In this document: in pieces, positions 1 through 7,506 of the stretch
Numbering within the stretch: position 1 is the stretch's first letter
How the letters are laid out: each line of letters opens with the position of its first letter
Assembly: GCA_035515475.1 (NCBI GenBank)
Contig: DATJBF010000018.1
Coordinates: 1-9,963 of the forward strand
From: DATJBF01 sp035515475
GTDB lineage: Bacteria > Verrucomicrobiota > Verrucomicrobiia > Palsa-1439
Direction: 5' to 3'
DNA: 9,963 bases
Notes under the pieces: generated by a model
What the model was told of the DNA's origin: nothing
The model's input: only the letters and a program-made list of their open reading frames with translations
Database searches by the model: none
Made by a program: the position numbers and the translations under genes

Positions 1-1196
1 TACAAACCCATCACCACCACACTCACGACCGCCGCCAACGACAGGTACATGCGATGTTCGTAAATCACATCGTGAAGCGGGATGATGCTCGAGCTCGGCA
101 CCAGAATCAGAAAGAACCACGCGCCGACAAACCCCCAGACCAGCCCCGACGCCGGAGTCGGAGCCGGCTTCCTTCTCCAAGCCCAAACCAACGCCCCCAA
201 CAGAGCGAGCACCACCGCCGTCGGCAACAGAGTGCTCGTCCAAGTCCAAGCGACCGACCACGGGTGATTCAAGCTCAACGGGGAGGGCCACACGGACAGT
301 CGCAAATAGTAGAGGATCACCCCCGGCTGGGTCGCCAGATACTCCCACCAGCGGATGGGATACTCCGGCTGCGCCGCCATTGATGCGTAGGCCAGAACGC
401 CGGCACAAACTTCCAGAACGCCAAGCAGTATCCATGTGCTGGCCAACGCGAGATACACCGGCCAGCGTCGGCGCCACGCCTCACGGAACGAGTTCGAAAC
501 AAACGCCCGGTCGTACAACATCACCATCACCGGGGCGGTGACCATCACCTCTTTGCTGGCCATCCCCGACGCACAGGCGGCGACCGACAAACCGTACCAC
601 AACCGGCTCCCGGGCTTCCATGAACCATTTCCCATGAACCATTTCGCATTTCCCGTGGGCGGCAGCTCGGCCCCGCGGATGAAACAGTACAACGTGAGCA
701 GATAAAACAACCCCATGATCGATTCGGCCCGTTGAATGATGTAGGTGACCGACTCGGTTTGCAGCGGATGAACTGTCCAGAGGACGGCCGTAGCCAGGGC
801 CAATTCGTTGGCAGCGGCACCGAACCCCGACACCAGTGTCGGGGTCAGCAGCGTGCGGCGCACGATGCCCAGCAAGGTCAGACCGGCAAGTATATGAACG
901 AGCAGGTTCACGACGTGATAGCTCCACACGTTATAACCGCTGATGGCGTAGTTAATGGCCAGCGACAGATTGATGAGCGGCCGGCCACCCTCCGCCGTAA
1001 ACCAATTCTCACGGACCGGGGACAGGCATTGCCCGATCGGCCAGAGACGGCGGATCGTCGGGTTCTCGGGAATTGACCGGAAGTCATCATGGCAAAACCC
1101 GCCGGTGAAGCTGTCGGAATAGGCCAGCAGTCCCGCCGCCACCACCAGCAGCGGGAAGAACTTCCTTGCGTTTGCCAACAGTGAGCGTTCCGTCAT
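1..1196 (-). CDS. TMTC-like multi-pass membrane protein, 5' part (C-terminus outside window)
   Basis: An open frame begins with ATG at 1196 (MTERSLLANARKFFPLLVV...) and stays open to the left edge, giving about 398 residues. It is a close paralogue of the membrane half of the neighbouring 1204-3435 product. Shared segments include GRPLINLSLAINYA, SVTYIIQRAESIMGLFYLL and EHRMYLSLAAVVS. Such segments resemble the GT-C/DUF1736 region of TMTC proteins, which in animals are O-mannosyltransferases; the bacterial substrate is unknown. Residues 36-38 read HDD, matching the first-loop acidic pair of TMTC/PMT-like enzymes. About eight to nine hydrophobic segments are visible. A C-terminal TPR tail is expected beyond the window by analogy, but is not seen. 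The start lies 7 bp after the stop of the upstream paralogue, so the two are probably one operon. No clear Shine-Dalgarno sequence is visible. Confidence is high that it is a gene and moderate for function. Confidence 0.88.
   Translation of the reverse strand, partial: MTERSLLANARKFFPLLVVAAGLLAYSDSFTGGFCHDDFRSIPENPTIRRLWPIGQCLSPVRENWFTAEGGRPLINLSLAINYAISGYNVWSYHVVNLLVHILAGLTLLGIVRRTLLTPTLVSGFGAAANELALATAVLWTVHPLQTESVTYIIQRAESIMGLFYLLTLYCFIRGAELPPTGNAKWFMGNGSWKPGSRLWYGLSVAACASGMASKEVMVTAPVMVMLYDRAFVSNSFREAWRRRWPVYLALASTWILLGVLEVCAGVLAYASMAAQPEYPIRWWEYLATQPGVILYYLRLSVWPSPLSLNHPWSVAWTWTSTLLPTAVVLALLGALVWAWRRKPAPTPASGLVWGFVGAWFFLILVPSSSIIPLHDVIYEHRMYLSLAAVVSVVVMGL
618..659 (-). repeat. Six 7-bp repeat units inside the downstream TMTC-like gene
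   Basis: On the plus strand the units are CCATGAA, CCATTTC, CCATGAA, CCATTTC, GCATTTC, CCGTGGG (42 bp). The array is in frame and encodes a Trp/Gly/Asn-rich stretch (TGNAKWFMGNGSW) between two membrane segments. It resembles the heptameric STRR repeats known from cyanobacteria; that link is by analogy. Confidence 0.8.
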
Positions 1197-1203
1197 CTCA
1201 TGC

Positions 1204-3435
1204 TCACGGAGCCGGCTGCGGGCGTGCCGACCCGGCTCGGAGTGAGGCGAGCCTGTCTTGTGCCCGGGTCAGGTGGGGATTGATTCGCAGTGCCTGCTCG
1301 TAATGTTTGATGGCATCATCGATCTTCCCGGTTTGCTCCAAAACGACCGCCAGATTGTAATGTGCCTCGGCGTAGTCGGGCCGGAACCGCAGGGCTTGCT
1401 GCCACTGTTCGATCGCCGCCGGCACGTTGCCGAGTCTTGCCAGGGCAAGCCCGAGACTATAATGGGCCTCCACGGAATCCGGTTTGATGCGCAACGCTTG
1501 CTCGTAGTGTTTAACGGCGTCCTCGACCCGCCCTTTTTCGAAAAGGCATTTCGCGAGGTTGCAGTGCGCCTCGGCGTAATCCGGCTGGATCCGCAGAGCT
1601 TCCTCCCAATGTGCCATCGCTTCGTCGGTCCGGCCCGCTTTACCCAGCGCGACGGCCAGGTTGTTGTGGGCCTCGGCATAATCCGGGTTGATGCGGAGCG
1701 CTTGCTCGTAGTGTTGGATTGCCTCTGGCAGTTTGCCCACTCGATCGAGGGCAATTCCCAGATTGTTATGGGCCTCAGAGAAATCGGGCTTGGTCCGCAG
1801 CGCTTGTTCGAAATCCTGGATGGCCTCCTCGATCTTGCCCGCTTGGAATAGAGCGTTTCCCAAGTTGTTGTATGGCTCGGCAAAATCGGGTTTGATGCGC
1901 AGCGCTTGCTCGTAGTGTCCGATGGCTTCTTGAACCCGGCCGACCCGGGCGAGGGCGAGTCCCAAATCGTTGTGGGCGGCGGCCAAATCGGGTTTGACCC
2001 TCAGCGCTTGCTCAAAATGCGGGATCGCTTCCTGCGGCCGGGCCAAGTCCAGGAGCGCCACGCCGTAATTGTACTGCAACCACGCATCATCGGGTGTGAC
2101 CCGCAGGGCCTGCTCGAACCGTTCGATCGCCTCTTGGTTCCTACCCGCTTTTTCCAGGGCAAATCCCAGGCTGGAATGCGGGTCCACGTGGTAATCCTGA
2201 TTGCGTCGCCAGGTGAGAAACCCCAGCCCGATTGCCAGTGCGGCGATGACGGCGAAACTGTGCCGGCCCGCGAGCGAATACAACCCGATCACCACCATAC
2301 TCACCACCGCCGCCAACGACAGGTACATCCGGTGTTCGGCAAGCACGTCGGTTAACGGCACCACGGTCGAAGTCGGAGTCAAAATCAGGAAGAACCATGC
2401 CCCCACAAATCCCCAAGCCGGATGTTTTCGCCAAGCCCACACCACAGCCACGAGGAGGACCACAACAACAATCGCAGGCGGCAGGATGCGCGTCCACGTC
2501 CTGGCGATTGGCCACTCGCAAATCAGACGGAGCGGGGCTGGCCACGCGGTCAGCCGCAGATAATGGAGAATCACCCCCGGCTCGGTTGCCAGATACTCCC
2601 ACGAAGTGATGCCGGCGTGCCGCGCATTCTTGGCCGTGGTGGCGAAGTTGCCCGCGGAAACCAGCACGACCCCCAGCAACATCCAGGTGCCGATGAAGGC
2701 CAGGTACAGCGGCCATCGTCGCCGCCACGCTTGGCGAAACGAGTCCGAAAGAAACGCCCGGTCGTAAAGTATCACCATCACCGGGGCAGTAGCCATCGAC
2801 TCTTTGCTGCCCATTCCCAACGCGCAAGCCGTTACCGACAGGCCATACCACAGCCGGCTCCGCCGTCCCCATGAACCATTTCCCATTTCCCATTCCCCAT
2901 TCCCTATGGGTGGCGACTCGGTTCCTCGGATGAAACAGTACAACGTGAGCAGGTAGAACAAGCCCATGATCGATTCGGCGCGCTGGATGATGTAGGTCAC
3001 CGATTCGGTTTGCAGCGGATGAACCGTCCAGAGGACCGCCGTGGCCAGGGCCAACTCGTCGGCAGCGGCGCCGAAGCGAGCGCGCAGTGTCGGGGTCAGC
3101 AGCGTGCGGCGCACGATCCCCAGCAGGGTCAGACCCGCGAGGATGTGAACGATCAGATTCAGTGCGTGGTATCCCCACACGTTGTACCCGCCAAGGGCGT
3201 AGTTGATGGCGAGGGAAAGATTGATGATCGGACGTCCTTGCACCGTGAGTCCGGGGGCAATTTGGTCCGCACGCGGCGGCGACAACGGTTGCCAGATTGG
3301 CCAAAGTTGCCGGATCGTGGGGTTCATGGGGATCGAACCCACGTCGCCCCAGAAGTATCCGCCCGTGAAACTGTTGGAATAAGCCAGCAGCCCGGCCGCG
3401 ACCACCACGAACGGAAAGAACTTCCGCGCTTTCAT
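1204..3435 (-). CDS. TMTC-like membrane protein with nine TPR repeats
   Basis: This 743-residue protein has two halves. Residues 1-410 are strongly hydrophobic, with about ten membrane segments (for example 8-24, 90-108, 153-170, 242-262, 318-336, 341-360, 372-408). They carry DUF1736/TMTC-like motifs: GRPIINLSLAINYA (68-81), QRAESIMGLFYLLTLYC (151-167) and EHRMYLSL (367-374). Residues 420-723 are nine 34-residue TPRs with the consensus EAHNNLG.AL...G...EAI.HYEQALRI.PDYA. Eukaryotic TMTC proteins with this order are O-mannosyltransferases of the secretory pathway; here a role in envelope glycosylation is inference only. In the first loop the expected DD reads GD (G30-D31), while the neighbouring paralogue keeps DD. 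Residues 176-189 come from a 7-bp repeat array. It is the first gene of a two-gene tandem operon. No clear promoter or ribosome site is visible. Confidence 0.93.
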   Translation of the reverse strand: MKARKFFPFVVVAAGLLAYSNSFTGGYFWGDVGSIPMNPTIRQLWPIWQPLSPPRADQIAPGLTVQGRPIINLSLAINYALGGYNVWGYHALNLIVHILAGLTLLGIVRRTLLTPTLRARFGAAADELALATAVLWTVHPLQTESVTYIIQRAESIMGLFYLLTLYCFIRGTESPPIGNGEWEMGNGSWGRRSRLWYGLSVTACALGMGSKESMATAPVMVILYDRAFLSDSFRQAWRRRWPLYLAFIGTWMLLGVVLVSAGNFATTAKNARHAGITSWEYLATEPGVILHYLRLTAWPAPLRLICEWPIARTWTRILPPAIVVVVLLVAVVWAWRKHPAWGFVGAWFFLILTPTSTVVPLTDVLAEHRMYLSLAAVVSMVVIGLYSLAGRHSFAVIAALAIGLGFLTWRRNQDYHVDPHSSLGFALEKAGRNQEAIERFEQALRVTPDDAWLQYNYGVALLDLARPQEAIPHFEQALRVKPDLAAAHNDLGLALARVGRVQEAIGHYEQALRIKPDFAEPYNNLGNALFQAGKIEEAIQDFEQALRTKPDFSEAHNNLGIALDRVGKLPEAIQHYEQALRINPDYAEAHNNLAVALGKAGRTDEAMAHWEEALRIQPDYAEAHCNLAKCLFEKGRVEDAVKHYEQALRIKPDSVEAHYSLGLALARLGNVPAAIEQWQQALRFRPDYAEAHYNLAVVLEQTGKIDDAIKHYEQALRINPHLTRAQDRLASLRAGSARPQPAP
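1267..2178 (-). repeat. Nine tandem TPR-coding units of 102 bp
   Basis: The region coding for residues 420-723 repeats with a 34-codon period. Most units contain a near-identical core (reading HYEQALRI on the minus strand; cgcagcgcttgctcgtagtg or close variants on plus). Units 3, 5, 7 and 9 keep HYEQALRI exactly, which suggests recent unit duplication or gene conversion within the array. Confidence 0.85.
2869..2910 (-). repeat. Six 7-bp repeat units inside the upstream TMTC-like gene
   Basis: Plus-strand units are CCATGAA, CCATTTC, CCATTTC, CCATTCC, CCATTCC, CTATGGG (42 bp). It lies at the same protein position (residues 176-189) as the 618-659 array of the paralogue, with the same number of units but a different unit order. 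Confidence 0.82.
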
Positions 3436-3600
3436 GGGGCCGACAGTCTATCCGAAGGGACGGGTGTCAGCCAGCCGGACTTGTTTGAGTCGTGGCGGCG
3501 TGACGCAGGATTGGCCGGTTGGCGGTGACGGATCTTGAACTGGCATTTGGCGGCGCCGGCGACTCGACAGGATGACGCGTTGTGCTAGTTTGAGCGTATC
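3436..3600. promoter_or_regulatory. Divergent intergenic region, TMTC-like operon versus aldo/keto reductase
   Basis: These 165 bp separate two divergent start codons and so should hold both promoters. I see no convincing -35/-10 pair. The best toward the reductase is TCGACA (about 3565) with TAGTTT 16 bp later, which is weak. No operator palindrome stands out. Confidence 0.35.
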
Positions 3601-4548
3601 ATGAACCGCAAACGTCTGGGCAACTCGGACATGAAGATCACGCCGGTCGGTTTCGGCGCGTGGGCAATCGGTGGCGACTGGCAATTTGGTTGGGGCGACC
3701 AAGATGACCGGCAATCCATCGCGGCGATCCATCGCGCGCTCGAACTCGGTGTGAACTGGATCGATACCGCTGCCGTGTACGGACTCGGTCATTCGGAGGA
3801 GGTCGTGCGCGAGGCGTTGCGTCAGTGGCGTGGCCCGCGGCCGTATGTGTTCACCAAGTGCGGAATGGTCTGGAACGAGAAACGCGAAGTGCATGAGGTG
3901 TTGCGCGGGGATTCGATCCGCCGCGAATGCGAGGCGAGCCTGCGCCGGCTCGGCGTGGACGCGATCGACCTCTACCAAATCCATTGGCCGGTGGACGACA
4001 TGGCGGGAACGGTGGAGGGGTGGACGACGTTGGCCCGGCTGCAAAAGGAAGGGAAAGTGCGCTGGATCGGGGTATCGAATTTCAACGTGGAAGAATTGCA
4101 GAACGCGCAGGCGGTTGCGCCGGTCACGTCGTTGCAGCCGCCGTACTCGTTGATCCGGCGCGACGTGGAATCGAGCCAGCTTCCGTACTGCCAGCGCGAG
4201 GGGATCGGCGTGATTGTGTATTCGCCGATGGCGTCGGGATTGCTCACCGGCGCGATGACGCGTGAACGGGTCGCTTCGTTGCCCAAGAGCGATTGGCGGA
4301 CCCGCAATCCGGCGTTTCAAGAACCGAAACTGTCCGAGAACCTCGCCGTGGCGGAGCGGTTGCGGGTCGTCGGCGCCCGGCACGGCCGGTCCCCCGGCGA
4401 AGTGGCGATTGCGTGGACGCTACGTCATCCGGCCGTGACCGCGGCCATCGTCGGCGCCCGGAACGCCAAGCAAGTGGACGGCATCATCGGCGCGATGGAA
4501 TTCCGTCTCGCGCCGGAAGAAATCGCAGCGGTCGAAGCCAACAATTGA
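3601..4548 (+). CDS. Aldo/keto reductase
   Basis: This 315-residue protein is a full-length NADPH-dependent aldo/keto reductase with a TIM-barrel fold, predicted cytoplasmic and reducing aldehydes or ketones to alcohols. The family tetrad is visible: D55 and Y60 in NWIDTAAVYGLGHSEE, K86 in VFTKCG, and H128 in LYQIHWP. The N-terminus (RLGNSDMKITPVGFGAWAIGG) and the C-terminal cofactor segment (VTAAIVGARNAKQVDGII) fit the AKR pattern of the YhdN/general-stress type. The physiological substrate cannot be read from the sequence. ATG at 3601 fits the family N-terminus; upstream there is only a weak GAG. The stop is 54 bp before the short-chain dehydrogenase on the same strand, so the pair is likely co-transcribed. 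Confidence 0.95.
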   Translation: MNRKRLGNSDMKITPVGFGAWAIGGDWQFGWGDQDDRQSIAAIHRALELGVNWIDTAAVYGLGHSEEVVREALRQWRGPRPYVFTKCGMVWNEKREVHEVLRGDSIRRECEASLRRLGVDAIDLYQIHWPVDDMAGTVEGWTTLARLQKEGKVRWIGVSNFNVEELQNAQAVAPVTSLQPPYSLIRRDVESSQLPYCQREGIGVIVYSPMASGLLTGAMTRERVASLPKSDWRTRNPAFQEPKLSENLAVAERLRVVGARHGRSPGEVAIAWTLRHPAVTAAIVGARNAKQVDGIIGAMEFRLAPEEIAAVEANN

Positions 4549-4602
4549 ATAGCTGGGTGGGGGAATGACAAGACAAATGCGCACGCGACGAAAGGGAACG
4601 TC

Positions 4603-5397
4603 ATGGATTTGAAACTCGAAGGCAAGACGGCGGTGGTCAGCGGTTCGACGGCGGGGATAGGGCATGCCATCGCGTTGGGGCTGGCGCGGGAGGGCGCGCG
4701 CGTGGCGGTGAACGGCCGCACACAGAAGCGCGTGGACGCCGCCATCGCGACCATCCGCAAAGCAGTGCCGCGGGCGAACGTGGAGGGCATTGCCGCGGAT
4801 CTCGGCACGGCGTCGGGGTGCGCGAAGTTTGCTCGCCAGGTTCCGGCGGTGGACATCCTCGTCAACAACGTCGGCATCTTCGAGCCGAAACCGTTCGAAA
4901 AGATTCCCGATGCGGACTGGCAGCGGATGTTCGAGGTGAACGTGATGTCGGGTGTGCGGTTGAGCCGCGCGTATTTGCCCGGCATGAAGCAACGGGGCTG
5001 GGGACGGATCGTGTTCATCTCCAGCGAGAGCGGGGTCCATATTCCCGCCGAGATGGTGCATTACGGAATGACGAAAACCGCGCAGATCGCCGTCGCCCGG
5101 GGCATCGCCGAGAGTTGTGCGGGCACCGGCGTGACCGTGAACAGCGTGCTCGCCGGGCCGACCGCTTCGGAAGGGGTCACCAACTTCGTGGCGGAACTGG
5201 CGCGACAACAAAAAATGACGCCCGTGGAATTCGAAAAGGAATTCTTCCGGTCGGTGCGTCCGACCTCGTTGCTCAAGCGGTTCCTGCAGCCTGACGAGGT
5301 GGCGAAGGTGGTGATCTTTGTTTGTTCTCCCGAAGCCGCGGCCATCAACGGCGCTGCCGTCCGCGCGGAGGGCGGGGTGGTCAAGGCGGTGGTGTAA
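4603..5397 (+). CDS. Short-chain dehydrogenase/reductase (SDR)
   Basis: This 264-residue protein is a classical SDR with a Rossmann fold. The cofactor glycine motif is G14-S-T-A-G18-I-G20. R39 after the second strand (NGR) suggests NADP(H). NNVG lies at 88-91. The catalytic residues are N113, S141, Y154 and K158 (YGMTK), all present. The C-terminal segment (PDEVAKVVIFVCSPEAAAINGAAVRAEGG) is usual for the family, with Glu where the 'DGG' often stands. The substrate is unknown; 3-oxoacyl or secondary-alcohol substrates are both possible. An AAGGGA ribosome site at 4592-4597 lies 5 bp before the ATG and fixes the start. It is probably the second gene of a unit with the aldo/keto reductase. It converges on the small secreted-protein gene 21 bp downstream. 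Confidence 0.95.
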   Translation: MDLKLEGKTAVVSGSTAGIGHAIALGLAREGARVAVNGRTQKRVDAAIATIRKAVPRANVEGIAADLGTASGCAKFARQVPAVDILVNNVGIFEPKPFEKIPDADWQRMFEVNVMSGVRLSRAYLPGMKQRGWGRIVFISSESGVHIPAEMVHYGMTKTAQIAVARGIAESCAGTGVTVNSVLAGPTASEGVTNFVAELARQQKMTPVEFEKEFFRSVRPTSLLKRFLQPDEVAKVVIFVCSPEAAAINGAAVRAEGGVVKAVV

Positions 5398-5418
5398 GGG
5401 CTTACCCGGGTCCGGTAG

Positions 5419-5985
5419 TTAGTTGCCGGACTGTGAGTAACTCCGTTGGATTCTTTGCTTGAGGGCGCTTATCGTGACGCCGCCAGTGGGTCGGGAGTTT
5501 TGTTGTGCGGTCTGCGGAGGCGCATTGGTGTGGGCTGAGTGGGCAGCGGCGGACGCCTTCTGTTTGTCCGCCTCCGCCTTGGCCGCGGCGGCCTTTTCTT
5601 CTTCGGCCTTTCGAGCTTGGTCCGCCTGCCGTTCAGCCGCTTGCCGGGCGGTGGTGACCTTCTGTACGGATGCCTCCCATGCCGCGGCCTTTTGCGGGTC
5701 GTAGCCGAATTGCTTCTGCAGGTCCGGAGGCAAAGTTGCCAGGGGCATCGTTGCGATCCCCGTGCTGTGGTACAGCGTAACCGTGCTCGGCGTCAGCCTG
5801 CCCCAGCGGACATCGTGATACGTTACGCCGTCGATCGTGACGGAATTGGAGGACACGTCGCCCGCCGTAGCGTCCAATGAGGTATTGTTGGTAGCAGTGG
5901 CCGGAGCGGGTGGGGCGGGTTGGTCGGCCAGGGCCGTCGCAACAGCCAGGCTGCAAAACAGGAAGAACACTGCAACAGTTCTCAT
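5419..5985 (-). CDS. Small secreted Ala/Lys-rich protein
   Basis: About 188 residues. The N-terminus is a signal peptide (MRTVAVFFLFCSLAVATALA, cleavage after ALA before DQP). A short conserved-looking core follows: VTIDGVTYHDVRWGRLTPSTVTLYHSTGIATMPLATLPPDLQKQFGYDP in the family style, quoted here only as landmarks 'TIDGVTYHDV' and 'LQKQFGYDP'. Next comes a charged Ala/Glu/Lys-rich helical stretch, likely coiled coil (about residues 105-150), and a Gln/Ser-rich tail. I associate this core with exported proteins of Verrucomicrobiota; the function is unknown. A GTG at 5991 is also in frame, but the AAAGGA at 5995-6000 is 3 bp from it and 9 bp from the ATG at 5985, which favours the ATG. It diverges from the alcohol dehydrogenase gene. 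Confidence 0.85.
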   Translation of the reverse strand: MRTVAVFFLFCSLAVATALADQPAPPAPATATNNTSLDATAGDVSSNSVTIDGVTYHDVRWGRLTPSTVTLYHSTGIATMPLATLPPDLQKQFGYDPQKAAAWEASVQKVTTARQAAERQADQARKAEEEKAAAAKAEADKQKASAAAHSAHTNAPPQTAQQNSRPTGGVTISALKQRIQRSYSQSGN

Positions 5986-5994
5986 CGCCACCAG

Positions 5995-6000
5995 TCCTTT
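5995..6000 (-). promoter_or_regulatory. Ribosome binding site deciding the start of the secreted protein
   Basis: AAAGGA on the minus strand lies 9 bp before the ATG at 5985 and only 3 bp before the in-frame GTG at 5991. Confidence 0.65.
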
Positions 6001-6070
6001 CGATTGTACAATCTACGCGCGTTCATTTCGCTGGCAAGGCCTTTCGGTTCTCGAATGAAGCGGTTGCAGC

Positions 6071-6105
6071 TCCGCCTTGACACGGCGCCTGTGAGGCGGA
6101 AGATT
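6071..6105 (+). promoter_or_regulatory. Candidate promoter overlapped by an inverted repeat
   Basis: TCCGCCT (6071-6077) and AGGCGGA (6094-6100) are perfect 7-bp inverted arms. Inside them CAC (6081-6083) can pair with GTG (6091-6093). TTGACA at 6077-6082 with AAGATT 17 bp later (6100-6105) is a fair sigma70 match for the -35 and a weak one for the -10. If transcription starts just after, the palindrome would be an operator; if it starts upstream, it would be a leader hairpin. No T-run follows, so it is not a simple terminator. Confidence 0.35.
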
Positions 6106-6117
6106 GACGCCGGACAC

Positions 6118-6122
6118 GGAGG
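6118..6122 (+). promoter_or_regulatory. Ribosome binding site of the alcohol dehydrogenase
   Basis: GGAGG lies 10 bp before the ATG at 6133. An in-frame open stretch extends upstream to 5920, but this site and the family N-terminus point to 6133. Confidence 0.7.
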
Positions 6123-6132
6123 CGAGAGTATT

Positions 6133-7179
6133 ATGATCAAGACACCTGCTTATGCTGCTGCTGTAGCCAAGGCGCCGTTGGCGCCGTTATTCATCGAACG
6201 CCGCGAGCCCGGCGCGCACGACGTACTGATTGAGATCGTGTATTGCGGCGTGTGCCATTCGGACATCCATCAGGTCCGCGACGAATGGGCGGCCGGCATC
6301 TTTCCGATGGTGCCGGGCCACGAGATCGTGGGACGCGTCGCGAAAGTCGGCGACAAAGTGAAACGGTTCAAGGTCGGCGATCTGGCTGGTGTCGGCTGTT
6401 TCATCGATTCGTGCCGTAAGTGTCCCGAATGCAAGGCCGGGCTCGAACAGTATTGCCAGGTCGGCGCGAACTGGACCTACAACGCCCGCGAACGGGACGG
6501 AAAGACGCCGACGTACGGCGGCTATTCCACCCGGATTGTGGTGGACGAACAGTACACGCTGCATGTGTCACCCAAGCTGCCGCTGGAAGGCGTCGCGCCG
6601 TTGCTTTGCGCGGGGATCACGACGTATTCCCCGTTGCGGCATTGGAAAGTCGGCAAGGGCCAGAAGGTGGGCGTGCTGGGATTGGGCGGACTGGGGCACA
6701 TGGCGGTCAAGCTGGCAGCGTCGTTCGGCGCGGAGGTCACGGTGTTCAGCACTTCGCCGTCGAAACAAGCCGACGCGAAACGGCTCGGCGCGCACCAGTT
6801 CGCGCTGACTTCCAAGGACGGCGCGCTGCAATCGCTGTCCCGGCGGTTCGACTTCATCATCGATACGGTGTCGGCGCCGCACGACCACGCGGCGTATCTC
6901 GGCACGCTCAAGACCGGCGGGGTGATGGTCTGCGTCGGTGTTCCCACCGAGCCGATGTCGGTGCCGGCGTTCGGCTTGATCATGGGGCGACGCAGCGTGG
7001 CCGGCTCGGGCATTGGCGGCATTGCGGAGACGCAGGAGATGTTGGATTACTGCGCGGCGCACAACATCACCGCGGACGTGGAAGTCATTCCGATCCAAAA
7101 GATCAACGAGGCGTACGAACGCGTGATCAAAGGCCAGGTCAAATACCGGTTCGTGATCGACATTGCGAGTTTGAAGTAG
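6133..7179 (+). CDS. Zinc-dependent NAD(P) alcohol dehydrogenase, YahK/CAD type
   Basis: With ATG at 6133 the product is 348 residues, the usual length for the YahK/cinnamyl-alcohol-dehydrogenase branch of medium-chain dehydrogenases, which mainly reduce aldehydes with NADPH in the cytoplasm. Catalytic zinc ligands are C41 (CGVCHSD), H63-E64 (PGHE) and C159 (LLCAGITTY). Structural zinc ligands are C94, C97, C100 and C108 (SCRKCPECKAGLEQYC). The Rossmann glycine motif is GLGGLGH at 183-189. The C-terminus (QINEAYERVIKG-like, VKYRFVID) also fits. All key residues are present and no truncation is seen. It is the third NAD(P)H oxidoreductase in this stretch, but it is separated from the other two by a minus-strand gene and so is probably an independent unit. 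The substrate is not determinable. Confidence 0.96.
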   Translation: MIKTPAYAAAVAKAPLAPLFIERREPGAHDVLIEIVYCGVCHSDIHQVRDEWAAGIFPMVPGHEIVGRVAKVGDKVKRFKVGDLAGVGCFIDSCRKCPECKAGLEQYCQVGANWTYNARERDGKTPTYGGYSTRIVVDEQYTLHVSPKLPLEGVAPLLCAGITTYSPLRHWKVGKGQKVGVLGLGGLGHMAVKLAASFGAEVTVFSTSPSKQADAKRLGAHQFALTSKDGALQSLSRRFDFIIDTVSAPHDHAAYLGTLKTGGVMVCVGVPTEPMSVPAFGLIMGRRSVAGSGIGGIAETQEMLDYCAAHNITADVEVIPIQKINEAYERVIKGQVKYRFVIDIASLK

Positions 7180-7204
7180 GGAGAGGAACGGGGACCACAT
7201 AGAC

Positions 7205-7239
7205 GCTGTCGGCATTCAGCTCTCAGCGTTCGGCCGTGG
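7205..7239 (+). repeat. Five degenerate 7-bp repeats beginning GC
   Basis: Units are GCTGTCG, GCATTCA, GCTCTCA, GCGTTCG, GCCGTGG. Every seventh position restarts with GC, and T is common at the fifth position. Confidence 0.65.
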
Positions 7240-7256
7240 TGCGATCAACGCTCTTG

Positions 7257-7284
7257 GCGGTGGGCTGTGAGCTTTTCGCTCAGT
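7257..7284 (+). repeat. Four degenerate 7-bp repeats beginning GC
   Basis: Units are GCGGTGG, GCTGTGA, GCTTTTC, GCTCAGT. This is the same style as 7205-7239, 17 bp away and out of register with it. Confidence 0.6.
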
Positions 7285-7382
7285 CGAATCAACATCCGTT
7301 TGATCCATTGCACTTCCGCCTCGAGGTCATGTTGACCGCGAATGCTCGCGAATGCGATCTTTACGGTCGCGATGGGTTTCTC

Positions 7383-7460
7383 TCGGAGGGCAGCGCGGAG
7401 CCTGCCCTGAGCCCAGTCGAAGGGCCGCGGCCACGGACACGCGGCAGCGTGTCCCTCCGA
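7383..7460. repeat. 78-bp palindromic repeat element
   Basis: TCGGAGGG (7383-7390) and CCCTCCGA (7453-7460) are perfect outer inverted arms. Inside are the 10-bp palindrome GGCCGCGGCC (7423-7432) and a strong hairpin, GGACACGC / GCGTGTCC with a GGCA loop (7435-7454). The middle (CCTGCCCTGAGCCCAGTCGA) resembles a short dispersed repeat I recognise from many environmental genomes. It looks like a REP- or MITE-like dispersed element; copy number cannot be tested here. Confidence 0.6.
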
Positions 7461-7506
7461 CAACATGCGGGGACGGCTCCAAATTTGCGAAAGTCTTGCA
7501 TCTGCC

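Noticed and set aside
2141..3304. Minus-strand open frame of 387 codons inside the TMTC-like gene
   Set aside because: It is a different frame of the same strand. The true frame carries the membrane segments and TPRs; this one gives low-complexity Arg/Gly/His-rich sequence.
3448..4383. Long minus-strand open frame of 311 codons opposite the aldo/keto reductase
   Set aside because: It is antisense to a full-length gene with intact catalytic residues. The Arg/His/Pro-rich translation has no domain character and is a codon-bias shadow.
5411..5430. Hairpin TCCGG/CCGGA as a bidirectional terminator between the SDR and the secreted protein gene
   Set aside because: The stem has only five Watson-Crick pairs plus wobbles, overlaps the stop codon, and has no T-run on either side.
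7245..7466. Minus-strand open frame of 73 codons in the adh-intI gap
   Set aside because: Its first part is translated palindromic repeat, it has no ribosome site, and the rest matches no family I recognise. A decayed gene end is possible but unsupported.
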